In this document: positions 16,414 to 25,318 of the stretch, piece after piece
How positions within the stretch are numbered: the first letter of the stretch is position 1
Layout: the number at the start of each line of letters is the position of its first letter
Assembly: GCA_002172675.1 (NCBI GenBank)
Contig: NETF01000058.1
Span: forward strand, 1-64,000
Reading direction: 5' to 3'
Origin: an unicellular cyanobacterium SU3
GTDB lineage: Bacteria; Cyanobacteriota; Cyanobacteriia; Cyanobacteriales; Microcystaceae
Length of the DNA: 64,000 bases
Notes under the pieces: generated by a model
What the model saw: the letters and a program-made list of their open reading frames with translations, nothing else
What the model was told of the DNA's origin: nothing
The model's database searches: none
Translations under genes and position numbers: made by a program

Positions 16414-17562
16414 ATGAACATAATGACGCAAGAAATAAAGTTAGATACGATAGAAGAGGCAATAGAAGCAATTAAAAACGGAGAAATTGTAATTGTAGTA
16501 GATGATGAAAACCGGGAAAATGAAGGTGATTTTATCTGTGCCGCAGAAAAAGTAACGCCAGAGATTATCAATTTTATGGCTAAAGAAGGAAGGGGTTTGA
16601 TTTGCTGTCCATTATTAGAAACCAGGTGTAAGGAATTGGCCTTAACACCCATGGTAAGTAGCAATACTGCAGTTTATGAGACTCCCTTTACTGTATCTGT
16701 CGATTTAATAGGCTATGGTTGTACAACAGGCATTTCGGCTTCAGATCGATCTAAGACTATAAGGGCATTGGTTGATCCTAATATTAAATCAGAAGAACTA
16801 GGAAGGCCAGGTCATATTTTTCCATTAATTGCTAGAAAGGGCGGGGTATTAAGAAGAACTGGGCATACAGAAGCAGCAGTAGATTTAGCCAGATTAGCAG
16901 GACTGACTCCCGCTGGTGTTTTGGTGGAAATCATGAACGAAGATGGCTCTATGGCACGTTTACCAAACCTAAGAAAAGTAGCCGATAAATTTGGTTTAAA
17001 ATTGGTAACTATTAAAGACTTAATAGAATATAGACTACACCACGATTCTTTGGTTTCAAAAGTGGCGTCTACCCCCTTTCCGAGTAAATTTGGCAATTTC
17101 ACCTTGCATACCTTCAAACAAATAAATTCTGAAAATTTACACATTGCCGTTGTTAAAGGCGATTGGGAAGAAGGAGAAGCTATACCAGTAAGGGTACATG
17201 CATCAAATATTTTAGATGATCTTTTCGGATTTACATTGAACAAAAGAGGAGGATTATTGCAACATGCCATGCAAATGATAGAAAAAATTGGGAGGGGTGT
17301 AGTTTTATACATCAACCATCCCGATGATCAACACGATGCCCTGTCTGAACAAATCTCTCAAATTAAACAACATGCATTGGAAAACATAAATAAGAATAGT
17401 ACCAAAACAATGGATTTTAGAGACTTTGGCATTGGTGCCCAAATCCTTAGGGAATTAGGTGTCACCAAAATGCAACTCATTACAAACGCACCTAAAAAAA
17501 TGGTTGGTTTAAATGGCTATGGCTTAGAAATTATGGATAACCTCCCTTTAGAAGATATTTAA
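16414..17562 (+). CDS. ribB: 3,4-dihydroxy-2-butanone 4-phosphate synthase with decayed GTP cyclohydrolase II domain
   Basis: A two-domain riboflavin protein of about 382 residues. Starts at 16414 or 16423 (ATG) are both plausible; a TTG further up is less so. The first half is RibB, intact: DDENRENEGDF, TVSVDL and RTGHTEAAVDLARLAG carry the acidic and His catalytic residues that make the four-carbon riboflavin precursor from ribulose 5-phosphate. The second half keeps the GCH II fold (FGNFTLHTF, PVRVHASN, FGIGAQILRELGV, MVGLNGYGLEI). It has lost all three zinc cysteines: the usual CLTGD...RCDCG reads ILDDLFGFTLNKRGG, and the RQEGRGIGL loop reads INHPDDQHDAL. GTP ring opening must come from another gene. 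No FMN riboswitch is seen upstream. Confidence 0.92.
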   Translation: MNIMTQEIKLDTIEEAIEAIKNGEIVIVVDDENRENEGDFICAAEKVTPEIINFMAKEGRGLICCPLLETRCKELALTPMVSSNTAVYETPFTVSVDLIGYGCTTGISASDRSKTIRALVDPNIKSEELGRPGHIFPLIARKGGVLRRTGHTEAAVDLARLAGLTPAGVLVEIMNEDGSMARLPNLRKVADKFGLKLVTIKDLIEYRLHHDSLVSKVASTPFPSKFGNFTLHTFKQINSENLHIAVVKGDWEEGEAIPVRVHASNILDDLFGFTLNKRGGLLQHAMQMIEKIGRGVVLYINHPDDQHDALSEQISQIKQHALENINKNSTKTMDFRDFGIGAQILRELGVTKMQLITNAPKKMVGLNGYGLEIMDNLPLEDI

Positions 17563-17615
17563 ACAAGTTGGCTTAAATTTCACTTATAGGTGGAGAACAA
17601 AAAATGTAATTCATT

Positions 17616-18062
17616 ATGGCATTAGCATTAAAAAGTAAAGCACCAGATTTTACACTTCCATCAACATCAGGTAAATCTTTTACCTTAAGTGAAGACATGG
17701 CAGGGAAATCTTGTGTGATTTATTTTTATCCTAAGGATTTTACTCCTGGCTGTACAAAAGAGGCGTGTTCTTTTAGAGACTCGCACCATGTACTCAGCAA
17801 TTTAGATATCCCTGTTTTCGGAATTAGCAAAGACAGTATAGAAACACACCATAAATTTAAAAAGGAGCATCAATTACCATTTGAACTATTATCTGATACA
17901 AAAGGAAAAGTTTGCAAGGCTTATGATGCTTTAATACCTATTATAAAGGTACCGAAAAGGATTACTTACCTTTTAAATGAAGCGCATGAAATAGAAGCAG
18001 TATTCGACAGTATGTTCGATGCAGCTGGACACATTAAAGCAATATTAAAAGCAGCTAAATAG
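17616..18062 (+). CDS. bcp: Peroxiredoxin, BCP/PrxQ type
   Basis: A 148-residue thioredoxin-dependent thiol peroxidase. The peroxidatic Cys46 lies in the motif DFTPGCT and the resolving Cys51 is five residues on (TKEAC), the arrangement of atypical two-Cys PrxQ/BCP enzymes. It reduces hydrogen peroxide and organic peroxides in the cytoplasm. It lies 53 bases after ribB on the same strand and ends in a hairpin that overlaps the stop codon. Confidence 0.95.
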   Translation: MALALKSKAPDFTLPSTSGKSFTLSEDMAGKSCVIYFYPKDFTPGCTKEACSFRDSHHVLSNLDIPVFGISKDSIETHHKFKKEHQLPFELLSDTKGKVCKAYDALIPIIKVPKRITYLLNEAHEIEAVFDSMFDAAGHIKAILKAAK

Positions 18063-18079
18063 CTGCTTTTGGTTTTTTT
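18049..18079 (+). terminator. Terminator overlapping the bcp stop codon
   Basis: AAGCAGCT-AAAT-AGCTGCTT, an 8 bp perfect stem followed by TT, GG and seven T residues. The TAG stop codon (18060-18062) spans the loop and stem, so translation to the end would affect folding. Confidence 0.65.
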
Positions 18080-18195
18080 AGATGGTGAGGTTTTCCAAAA
18101 TAAAACCTTTCGTCCGCAAATGATAGATTTCGCCATGATCTTCTTCATTTTCGACTTGAAATACTTACTTTAGAAAACCTCAGTATTAGCTTTTC

Positions 18196-19956
18196 TTACT
18201 CGATTAAATCTCCGCTAGCGATTTTTTTCTTTAGTACATCTTCGTTTTCACTTCCACCAGCATCCAAAGCTTTCTTCCATTGAATAAGTGCTTTTTCTTT
18301 ATCACCAGTTCTGTATAAAACATCTCCGTAATGTTCAGCAATAGTGCCATCGTCAGAGTTTAGTGCGGCTTTTTCAAGGTATTTTAAAGCTTCTTTGTAT
18401 TGACCATCGGCATAAAGGATCCAACCATAAGTATCGAGGTAGGTAGGATTTTCAGGGGCTTTTTCCATTAACTTTTTACCCATCTTTAATGCCTTATCAA
18501 TATTTTCTTTTCGAATAGACAGATAATAAGCGTAGTTATTTAATACTTGTATATTATCTGGGTCAATGGCTAATGCTTTTTCGTAATGCTCATCAGATTT
18601 TTCAAAATCTTCTAAATAATGAAATACATCACCTAATTGAGCATCAAATTGTGCAATCAGTTGAGGGGTATTTGCATACATCCTTCCTGTTTCTAGCATA
18701 TCTTTGGCGGTATCATAATCTTTTTTCATTACATAGCCTAAACCGGCAAAGAAGTAAAGTCGTGGTTGATTCGGAAAATATTCTTGGGCATCTTCAGCGT
18801 GGTCAATTACTGCTTCATATTCTTGTAGCTCCCAATCGATGTTCAACACCTTTTGCCAAGTATCAAAAGCATTTCCATCAATTTTTAAGGCTGCAAGAAA
18901 ATGTTCACGCGCTTCTTTTCGCTTTTGATCGTACATTAAAAAATCGCCGTAAATGCTAAGGGCAGTACTTGAATTTGGATGAGTTTCTACTAAAATACCA
19001 GCTAATTTTTTTACCTTATCTGTATTATTTTCTTTGATTGCTTCTTGCTGGTAAATCTGTAATATTTCTATTTTTTGGTTAACATCTACCAAAGGACTAG
19101 CAAAAGCAGTTAAAATCATTTCATCTGCTTTTTCATGCTTCCCTTGTACTTTGTACACACGTGCCAAGGTTAGTCTTGTTTCTTCGTCTTCTGGATTTTG
19201 AGCCAATACTTTTTCAAGTAACAAAGCAGCTTCATCAGTTTTGTCATTAGCCAATAACAATTGTGCTTGTGAAGCTATGAACCTAATTTCTCCAGGAAAA
19301 TTTTCTATTAACTTTTTCCCTTCAACTAATGCCTCTTCTATTTTGCCTTGTTTTAGATATATTCTTTGCTTTTGCCTGATTACCATTTCACTTAAGCCAA
19401 ACTTTTCTTCAGACTGATTATAAGCATCAATGGCTTTGTCTAAATCTGGCAAATACAAATAAGCTGAGGCTAAATCAAAATAATATTCTTCAGAAGGCTT
19501 AACTTCTACTAACTTTTCTAAAGTTGTCGCCAGCGATTTATAATCTTTATTACGCTCATAAATGTCTGCTAAGAGCAAATGGTAATAAGGATTCTGATCA
19601 TTAATATTAAGTGCTTTCTTTGCAAAAATTTCTGCCTCAGTGTAATTCTCAAGTTTAAAATAAGTATCGGCAAGCTTAAAGGCAGTAGCATGATTATTTG
19701 GCTTCAATCTATCACTTTCCTCAAATAAGATAAGTGCCTTTTTATAATCTTCCAAAATGAAATGCTTCATCCCTTCGGAAAAAAGGTATTCGGCTTGATC
19801 AAAACTTAGCTGTTCTTTTTGTTGAGAGCGCTGCTCTTCTATAACTGTTTCTTTTTTATTCTTTTCTTTGTTTTTCTTTTTTTGAGCAAATAAAAATTGT
19901 ACAGAAAACAGTTGAGCTAAGAGAAAAACAAACGCTAAAAACGAATTCTTTAACAT
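18196..19956 (-). CDS. Exported tetratricopeptide-repeat protein
   Basis: A 586-residue protein with a signal peptide (to about residue 24) and a lysine-rich linker, then about twelve or more TPR units covering most of the chain, e.g. EDYKKALILFEESDRLKPNN, ENYTEAEIFAKKALNINDQN and EDFEKSDEHYEKALAIDPDN. TPR superhelices bind other proteins, so this is probably a periplasmic or outer-membrane-associated scaffold. It closely resembles uncharacterised TPR proteins common in Bacteroidota. It is followed downstream by the convergent bcp gene and preceded, after 108 bases, by the nucleotidyltransferase-like gene on the same strand. Confidence 0.85.
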   Translation of the reverse strand: MLKNSFLAFVFLLAQLFSVQFLFAQKKKNKEKNKKETVIEEQRSQQKEQLSFDQAEYLFSEGMKHFILEDYKKALILFEESDRLKPNNHATAFKLADTYFKLENYTEAEIFAKKALNINDQNPYYHLLLADIYERNKDYKSLATTLEKLVEVKPSEEYYFDLASAYLYLPDLDKAIDAYNQSEEKFGLSEMVIRQKQRIYLKQGKIEEALVEGKKLIENFPGEIRFIASQAQLLLANDKTDEAALLLEKVLAQNPEDEETRLTLARVYKVQGKHEKADEMILTAFASPLVDVNQKIEILQIYQQEAIKENNTDKVKKLAGILVETHPNSSTALSIYGDFLMYDQKRKEAREHFLAALKIDGNAFDTWQKVLNIDWELQEYEAVIDHAEDAQEYFPNQPRLYFFAGLGYVMKKDYDTAKDMLETGRMYANTPQLIAQFDAQLGDVFHYLEDFEKSDEHYEKALAIDPDNIQVLNNYAYYLSIRKENIDKALKMGKKLMEKAPENPTYLDTYGWILYADGQYKEALKYLEKAALNSDDGTIAEHYGDVLYRTGDKEKALIQWKKALDAGGSENEDVLKKKIASGDLIE

Positions 19957-20064
19957 ATAAAAAATTTAATATTACCCAGTTCTACAGATCAGTAAAAATC
20001 ATTGAACTTAGGTGATTAATTAAAATGTATAACAAGATAACGTAAAAAAGAGATCAAAAACTAT

Positions 20065-21069
20065 TTATTCTTTTAAGTAACTGTATTCTCCTAAATTTAC
20101 ATGCTTCTCTTTTCCAGCATAAACAGCATGCGTGCCAAAAATTGAATTGGCTAAACGCACGTTTTTTATAGAAACATGATCCGCTATTATTGAGTTTTCA
20201 ATTAATGTATTTTCAATCTGTGCTTCTTCACCAATAGAAACATTTGGTCCTACCACACTATTTTTAATTGTAGCACCTTCACCAATAAAAACAGGACTTA
20301 TAATTACAGAGTTTAAAATTTTTGCAGAATCAGCAATGTGCTTATGGGTTGCAAAACCCGCAATAATTTTATGATGTATTTCTAATAAGTCTTCACTATG
20401 AACACAAGTAACCCAACTTTCAACAATGATTGGTAAGAACCTATCTCCATTTTTAATGCGTTGTATTACTAATTGTTGCAGCTTAAACTGCTCATTGTTT
20501 TTTTGTTGCTGTTTTATAAGTTTTTGAATATCTGGTATTAGATCTTGTCCTTTTTTAAAAAAATAACAACTAACAGGCGAAAGATCAGAAACGTATTCTA
20601 AAGATTTATCATAAAATCCTGATACAGAATTATTTAACTCAACTTTAACTACATTATTAACAGAAGGATCTTCTACCTTTTTTACCACCACCATATTTTC
20701 TCCATCGGCATTCAACTTTACTCCACTTTTAAACCAAGCATTTGCTGGCAAAATAAGTACAGGTCCTTTTAGGGCATCTTTAGCACAATCTAAAGCTTCA
20801 ATTGGTGAATTATCTTTTAAACACGTGTAAATATTGGTTTTAAGACCAAATTTAGTAGCTATTTGTTTCAGTACTTCATGATAACGGGATATTGCAGGAG
20901 AAGTGATAAATACTAGCTCATCTATATCATCTTCTGTAAACAATAATAATTCTTTTAGTAGGTATTCCATTAAATACTTACCACCACATTTTGTGAGTGT
21001 AACTGGTGTTTGATTCTTATGTACCACAGAACTTGTTTGTCTGTTACTAATAAGTAGTAGTACTTTCAT
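20065..21069 (-). CDS. Nucleotidyltransferase-like protein with left-handed beta-helix, probably inactive
   Basis: A 334-residue protein with the layout of sugar-phosphate nucleotidyltransferases: an N-terminal Rossmann-like region (1-~230) and hexapeptide repeats from ~250 (SAKILNSVIISPVFIGEGATIKNSVVGPNVSIGEEAQIENTLI). The nucleotide-binding loop GGxGTRLxPLT is not present; the matching stretch reads SNRQTSSVVHKNQTPV. The usual GD metal ligand also seems lost (PANAWF). It may therefore be a regulatory or structural relative, not an enzyme. No signal peptide is seen. No pathway neighbours help: the nearest genes are a TPR protein and an esterase. Confidence 0.65.
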   Translation of the reverse strand: MKVLLLISNRQTSSVVHKNQTPVTLTKCGGKYLMEYLLKELLLFTEDDIDELVFITSPAISRYHEVLKQIATKFGLKTNIYTCLKDNSPIEALDCAKDALKGPVLILPANAWFKSGVKLNADGENMVVVKKVEDPSVNNVVKVELNNSVSGFYDKSLEYVSDLSPVSCYFFKKGQDLIPDIQKLIKQQQKNNEQFKLQQLVIQRIKNGDRFLPIIVESWVTCVHSEDLLEIHHKIIAGFATHKHIADSAKILNSVIISPVFIGEGATIKNSVVGPNVSIGEEAQIENTLIENSIIADHVSIKNVRLANSIFGTHAVYAGKEKHVNLGEYSYLKE

Positions 21070-21455
21070 GGTGTTTAGGGCATTTCATAAAGTGCCAATA
21101 TATACATTAAAGTTAAAAAAGTTAAATATGCTATTAGAGTTAGAAATGTGTATTTAAAGTAAAAGTAAACCTTGAAATTTAAATACAGAAACCCTCTTAT
21201 AAATAATATGTGTTGATTAAGACAAGAGAGGCATTATGACCTTCTTATAAGATTGTTATTCTTTTTAACGATAAAAAGTTCTCATACAGTAATATGCAAA
21301 TAACCATTTAAAGAATTTTACTTGAATAAAAGATAATTGTAAAAGCTAGTTCTGAAATAGTTTACACTATACATACCAAATACCTACTTGCCTTTTATAT
21401 TTATTTAATGGATTTTTAATAAAGAACCAATACAAACATATCAATAGTAAATCAT
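21070..21455. other. 386 bp divergent intergenic region
   Basis: This lies between the nucleotidyltransferase-like gene (minus) and the esterase gene (plus), so it must hold promoters for both. It is very AT-rich. I found no clear TAnnTTTG element, repeat, RNA gene or conserved hairpin. Confidence 0.5.
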
Positions 21456-22619
21456 ATGAGAATTTTACTAACACTTGTCCTCCTCAATTCTTTGTTTCTC
21501 ACGCTTTATGCTCAAAATACTATGCTATGTGTAGGAAGGCATTGGAGTGAAGATGAGGCGAATTTAAAAATGAAATCCTTTGATGCAGCATGGAATGACA
21601 AATTATCTTGGGAAAATAGGGCCAACAATATAAAAGCAAACATCATAGATGGGATGCAACTAAATAAAATGCCCCGTATTTCTGGAGATTTTAAGGCAAT
21701 TATTAGAGGCAAGAAAGAAATGGACGGATATATTGTAGAAAATATTGCTATTGAGAGCTTTCCAGGTTTTTATATAACAGGAAACCTATACCACCCTTTG
21801 GAAAAACAAGAAAAACATGCAGCTATTCTGAGTCCACATGGACATTTAAAAGACAAACGCTTCACTCATTATATTCAAAAAAGATCAGCAGTATTGGCTA
21901 GAATGGGTGCTATTGTATTTGCTTATGACATGATAGGTTATGGAGAAAACACCCAAGTAAATCATAAGATGCCCATTGCCTTACTCCTACAAACTTGGAA
22001 TAGCAAAAGAGTATTAGAATATCTGCTATCACGCCCAGATGTTGACGCCAACCGAATAGGCATGACAGGTGGATCTGGAGGAGGCACACAAACTTTTATG
22101 CTTACCGCTATTGATGAAAGAATAAAAGTATCGGTACCAGTGGTGCAAGTATCTGCCCATTTTTTTGGCGGTTGCGTTTGCGAAAGTGGCATGCCCGTAC
22201 ATAAGAATGAAAATTTACAAACCAATAATGTAGAAATTGCTGCCCTTTGTGCTCCTCGCCCTATGTTACTTATCTCAAATGGTGCGGACTGGACAAGGAA
22301 TACACCCAATATTGAATATCCATACATAAAAAAAGTGTATGCATTATACGACGCTGAACACAAAGTAGAAAATGTCCACTTACCAAGTGAAAAGCATGAT
22401 TATGGTTACTCCAAAAGAACTGCTGCCTATAATTTTTTTGCCCATCATTTAAATTTAAAAATCAATAATGTGCCATATGAAGAAGGCTTTCAAGAAGATT
22501 TTGTAACCATATTGCAAAGAGAGCAATTATCTGTTTTCAATGAAGAACATCTAAGGCCTAAAGATTTACTAATGGGCGATGAAGCAGTCATGAAATATCT
22601 CAAAATAAGTGTAGAATAA
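21456..22619 (+). CDS. Exported alpha/beta-hydrolase, acetyl-xylan-esterase-like
   Basis: A 387-residue secreted hydrolase with a signal peptide (cut about residue 19, LYAQ). The triad is visible: Ser207 in GGSGGG, Asp278 in NGADWT and His314 in SEKHDYG; the oxyanion region is SPHGH. The overall layout, including TGNLYHP and FAYDMIGYGEN, matches acetyl xylan esterase/dienelactone-hydrolase-like enzymes common in marine polysaccharide degraders. Two cysteines in GGCVCESG could form a disulfide. It probably removes acyl groups from carbohydrates in the periplasm. It stands alone, with no other polysaccharide genes beside it. Confidence 0.75.
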   Translation: MRILLTLVLLNSLFLTLYAQNTMLCVGRHWSEDEANLKMKSFDAAWNDKLSWENRANNIKANIIDGMQLNKMPRISGDFKAIIRGKKEMDGYIVENIAIESFPGFYITGNLYHPLEKQEKHAAILSPHGHLKDKRFTHYIQKRSAVLARMGAIVFAYDMIGYGENTQVNHKMPIALLLQTWNSKRVLEYLLSRPDVDANRIGMTGGSGGGTQTFMLTAIDERIKVSVPVVQVSAHFFGGCVCESGMPVHKNENLQTNNVEIAALCAPRPMLLISNGADWTRNTPNIEYPYIKKVYALYDAEHKVENVHLPSEKHDYGYSKRTAAYNFFAHHLNLKINNVPYEEGFQEDFVTILQREQLSVFNEEHLRPKDLLMGDEAVMKYLKISVE

Positions 22620-22640
22620 ATTTGAAAACTTAGATTGAAA

Positions 22641-24155
22641 TTATCTTTTCTCAACCTTAGACATTAAAGAAGAAATTTTGCCCTTGTATTTAAAATACAG
22701 AAAAAGGAGAAATACTAATACCAATAAGTTTTTAATAAGTAATTCTAGTAACGTATTCGATAATTCTAAATTAAATACACCAATAAGCAATGCTGCCGTA
22801 ACTATAAGGTTTGTTAAGGCCGATTTTATATTATAAGGAACTTCAAAATATTTTTTGCCCCATAAATAGCTAATAGTGGCTATTGAAAAATAACATGTAA
22901 ACGTAGCAATAGCACTCCCAAAATAACCTACTAAAGGAATGAGTAGAATATTAAGGCTAATAGTAATAACTGCACCAATCATAGACATATACGCTCCATA
23001 AATGGTGCGATCTGTGAGTTTAAACCATACTGACAAATTGTAGTATACCCCTAAAAACAAGTTAGCAAAAAGAAGAAAGGGAACAATAGGCAATCCTACC
23101 CAATAAGCTTCATTAGGGATAAGTATACTACTTAAAAAAGATATGTTAGCCATTACCAGCAAAATAACCAAACAGCAAAAAACAATAAAGTAATCTAGAA
23201 TGAGCGCATATGTAGCAGGTGCATTTTTATCTTTTGCCCTAGAAAAGAAAAAAGGTTCTGCAGCATACTTAAATGCTTGAATTGCCATGGTAATGAATAT
23301 CGATAATTTGTAACAAGCAGCATAAACGCCTACTGCCCATTCACTGGTTTCACCATCGTAAAAATTATCTGGTAGCAAATATTTTATGAAAATTCTGTCT
23401 GCAGCCTCATTAATGGCAAAAGCTAACCCCGACAACATAATTGGATAACCATAAATATAAGCTGGCTTTAAAAAAGTAAAATTTAGTCTCAGTTTAAAAT
23501 TGAAGAACGCATCTGCATGCATAGGTATCAATAATACGTTAGCTATTAAATTAGCTAAAAAAGTATACCCAAGCCCGAGTGTTGGATCATAAATTTCAGA
23601 TATAAATGGCTTTAAATCTTGTAGATATTTACCTTCATAAACATCCTTACAGAAAAATAGGAAGAATGCATTAAGTGCTAATATCAATACTGCATTGATA
23701 ATTTTAATCAAGGCAAATTTTTTAGCTTTGTGCAATAACCTGAGTCTTGCAAAAGGAATTGCCACAATGGCATCTACAGCAAACAATATGGCAAACCATG
23801 TAACGTACTTTGCACCTTCTTCCCCATGCCCAAGTGCTATCGAAATATCTTCAGAAAAAACATACAAGCAAAAGGATAAGATGATACTGCTAAATATGAG
23901 GGTTGAAAGGGCATTAGAAAAATGAAAATGTAATTGGTCTTTATCTTTAGTAGCAAACCGGAAAAAAGCAGTCTCCATCCCATAAGTATAAATTACATTG
24001 GCAGCTACTGCATAAGCATAAAACTCTGAGATAATACCAAAACTGGCTGGTGCAAAAACACTTGTATGCAGAGGAGTAAGCGCATAACTGATAAGCCGTA
24101 CCAAAATGGTTGTACCTCCATAAAGCACTGTTTCGGATACCAGTTTACGTATCAT
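22641..24155 (-). CDS. Polysaccharide flippase (Wzx/MATE-like, first of two)
   Basis: A 504-residue membrane protein with about 14 predicted hydrophobic segments and the N-terminal pattern of the oligosaccharidyl-lipid flippase branch of the MOP superfamily (LVSETVLYGGTTILVRLISYALTPLHTSVFAP). Such proteins move lipid-linked sugars across the inner membrane. It is far (30 kb) from the polysaccharide cluster, which has its own flippase at 54016-55317, so it may serve another glycan or lipid carrier. It is followed on the same strand by no other gene; the enoyl-CoA hydratase gene lies 46 bases upstream and may share its transcript. Confidence 0.82.
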   Translation of the reverse strand: MIRKLVSETVLYGGTTILVRLISYALTPLHTSVFAPASFGIISEFYAYAVAANVIYTYGMETAFFRFATKDKDQLHFHFSNALSTLIFSSIILSFCLYVFSEDISIALGHGEEGAKYVTWFAILFAVDAIVAIPFARLRLLHKAKKFALIKIINAVLILALNAFFLFFCKDVYEGKYLQDLKPFISEIYDPTLGLGYTFLANLIANVLLIPMHADAFFNFKLRLNFTFLKPAYIYGYPIMLSGLAFAINEAADRIFIKYLLPDNFYDGETSEWAVGVYAACYKLSIFITMAIQAFKYAAEPFFFSRAKDKNAPATYALILDYFIVFCCLVILLVMANISFLSSILIPNEAYWVGLPIVPFLLFANLFLGVYYNLSVWFKLTDRTIYGAYMSMIGAVITISLNILLIPLVGYFGSAIATFTCYFSIATISYLWGKKYFEVPYNIKSALTNLIVTAALLIGVFNLELSNTLLELLIKNLLVLVFLLFLYFKYKGKISSLMSKVEKR

Positions 24156-24201
24156 TTACCAAAATCAATTTGATTAGGTTAGCTAGGTAGGTATTTAAGA
24201 T

Positions 24202-24978
24202 TTACTTACCAGTAAAATTAGGTTTTCTTTTCTCTACAAATGCCGCTACGCCTTCTTTAAAATCTTCAGTTTTACAACAATTACCAAAAGCATTGGCCTC
24301 AGTTTGGTAACCATCCCCTTCTCTATAAAATGCGTTAACACATTCTATGGTTTGTGATACAGCAAGCCCGGCTTTATTAAGAATTTTATTAAGGATTTCT
24401 TCTGCTTTTAGTATTACTTCTTCTTTGGGAACTACATAATTAACTAAACCAAGTCTATGAGCTGTTTCAGCTGTTATCATTTCCCCCGTTAAAATAAGTT
24501 CAATTGCTTTTGCCTTACCGATAAGTAAGGGCAATCTTTGCGTTCCACCATAACCAGGAATAATACCTAAGTTTACTTCTGGTTGCCCAAACTTCGCCTC
24601 TTCAGCAGCAATACGCATATGGCAGGCCATGGCCAGTTCACAACCACCCCCTAGAGCAAAACCTTTTATAGCAGCAATTACTGGCTTTGGACAATCTTCA
24701 ATCTTCTCAAATACTTCCTGACCATACTCAGCAAATTTACGCCCGTTCATGTAATTCAGTTCTTTAAACTCACTTATATCTGCACCGGCAGCAAATGCTT
24801 TATCCCCTGCTCCAGTTAGTATTACCGCTTTTATTTCTGGGTCATCGTATACCTCTTGAAAAGCTGTATCTAAATCTTTAATAGTCTGTTGGTTTAATGC
24901 ATTTAATTTATCAGCTCTATTTAGTGTAATAGTAACTATACCACCAGTTTTATCCAGTTTTAGGGTTTCGAGGCTCAT
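24202..24978 (-). CDS. Enoyl-CoA hydratase (crotonase family)
   Basis: A 258-residue crotonase. The oxyanion-hole motifs are AFAAGADISEF (residues 61-71) and ALGGGCELAMA (108-118). Both catalytic glutamates are present, Glu114 and Glu134 (GQPEVNLGIIPGYGGTQRL), so it should hydrate trans-2-enoyl-CoA, as in fatty acid beta-oxidation or short-chain acyl-CoA metabolism. It is cytoplasmic. Neighbouring genes are unrelated, so the exact substrate is open; paralogs with the same motifs include 3-hydroxybutyryl-CoA dehydratases. Confidence 0.92.
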   Translation of the reverse strand: MSLETLKLDKTGGIVTITLNRADKLNALNQQTIKDLDTAFQEVYDDPEIKAVILTGAGDKAFAAGADISEFKELNYMNGRKFAEYGQEVFEKIEDCPKPVIAAIKGFALGGGCELAMACHMRIAAEEAKFGQPEVNLGIIPGYGGTQRLPLLIGKAKAIELILTGEMITAETAHRLGLVNYVVPKEEVILKAEEILNKILNKAGLAVSQTIECVNAFYREGDGYQTEANAFGNCCKTEDFKEGVAAFVEKRKPNFTGK

Positions 24979-25318
24979 AATTCAATTTTTGATTAAAATT
25001 AGCTGTCCATTAAAAAATTTTTTGATGCTTTCGGACACTAATTGCTTTCGGTTCTACTTTTATAAACCGTCTGTTTAGTAGCTCAATAATTTTTATGCAA
25101 AAGTATAAAAGTTTGGCAATATCTAGCTTACCCTTTCAATTTCACTTAGCAATTACATATACATTTAATTCATAGCTAATGTTTTCAAAAAATTATTAGT
25201 GTGAGTGCTACTCAATTATTGTCTGTTAATTGTTAATACTTATATTTTTGAAAGAAAATCTTAATATATTTACATTTATAAAATATGAATTTATTGAATT
25301 AAGATACAGATTACTCTT
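24979..25318. other. 340 bp divergent promoter region
   Basis: This lies between the enoyl-CoA hydratase gene (minus) and the DAHP synthase/chorismate mutase gene (plus). On the minus strand, 25098-25105 reads TACTTTTG, a possible -7 element for the hydratase gene, though its -33 partner is poorly spaced. The plus-strand promoter is given separately. Nothing else was recognised. Confidence 0.4.
25219..25250 (+). promoter_or_regulatory. Candidate promoter of the DAHP synthase/chorismate mutase gene
   Basis: A TTG at 25219-25221 and TATTTTTG at 25243-25250 are separated by 21 bases, matching the Bacteroidota -33/-7 pattern. The leader would be ~60 bases. No leader peptide or attenuator is obvious. 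Confidence 0.45.

Noticed and set aside
16812-17315. Minus-strand ORF of 167 codons opposite ribB
   Set aside because: It is fully antisense to the ribB gene with no recognisable motif.
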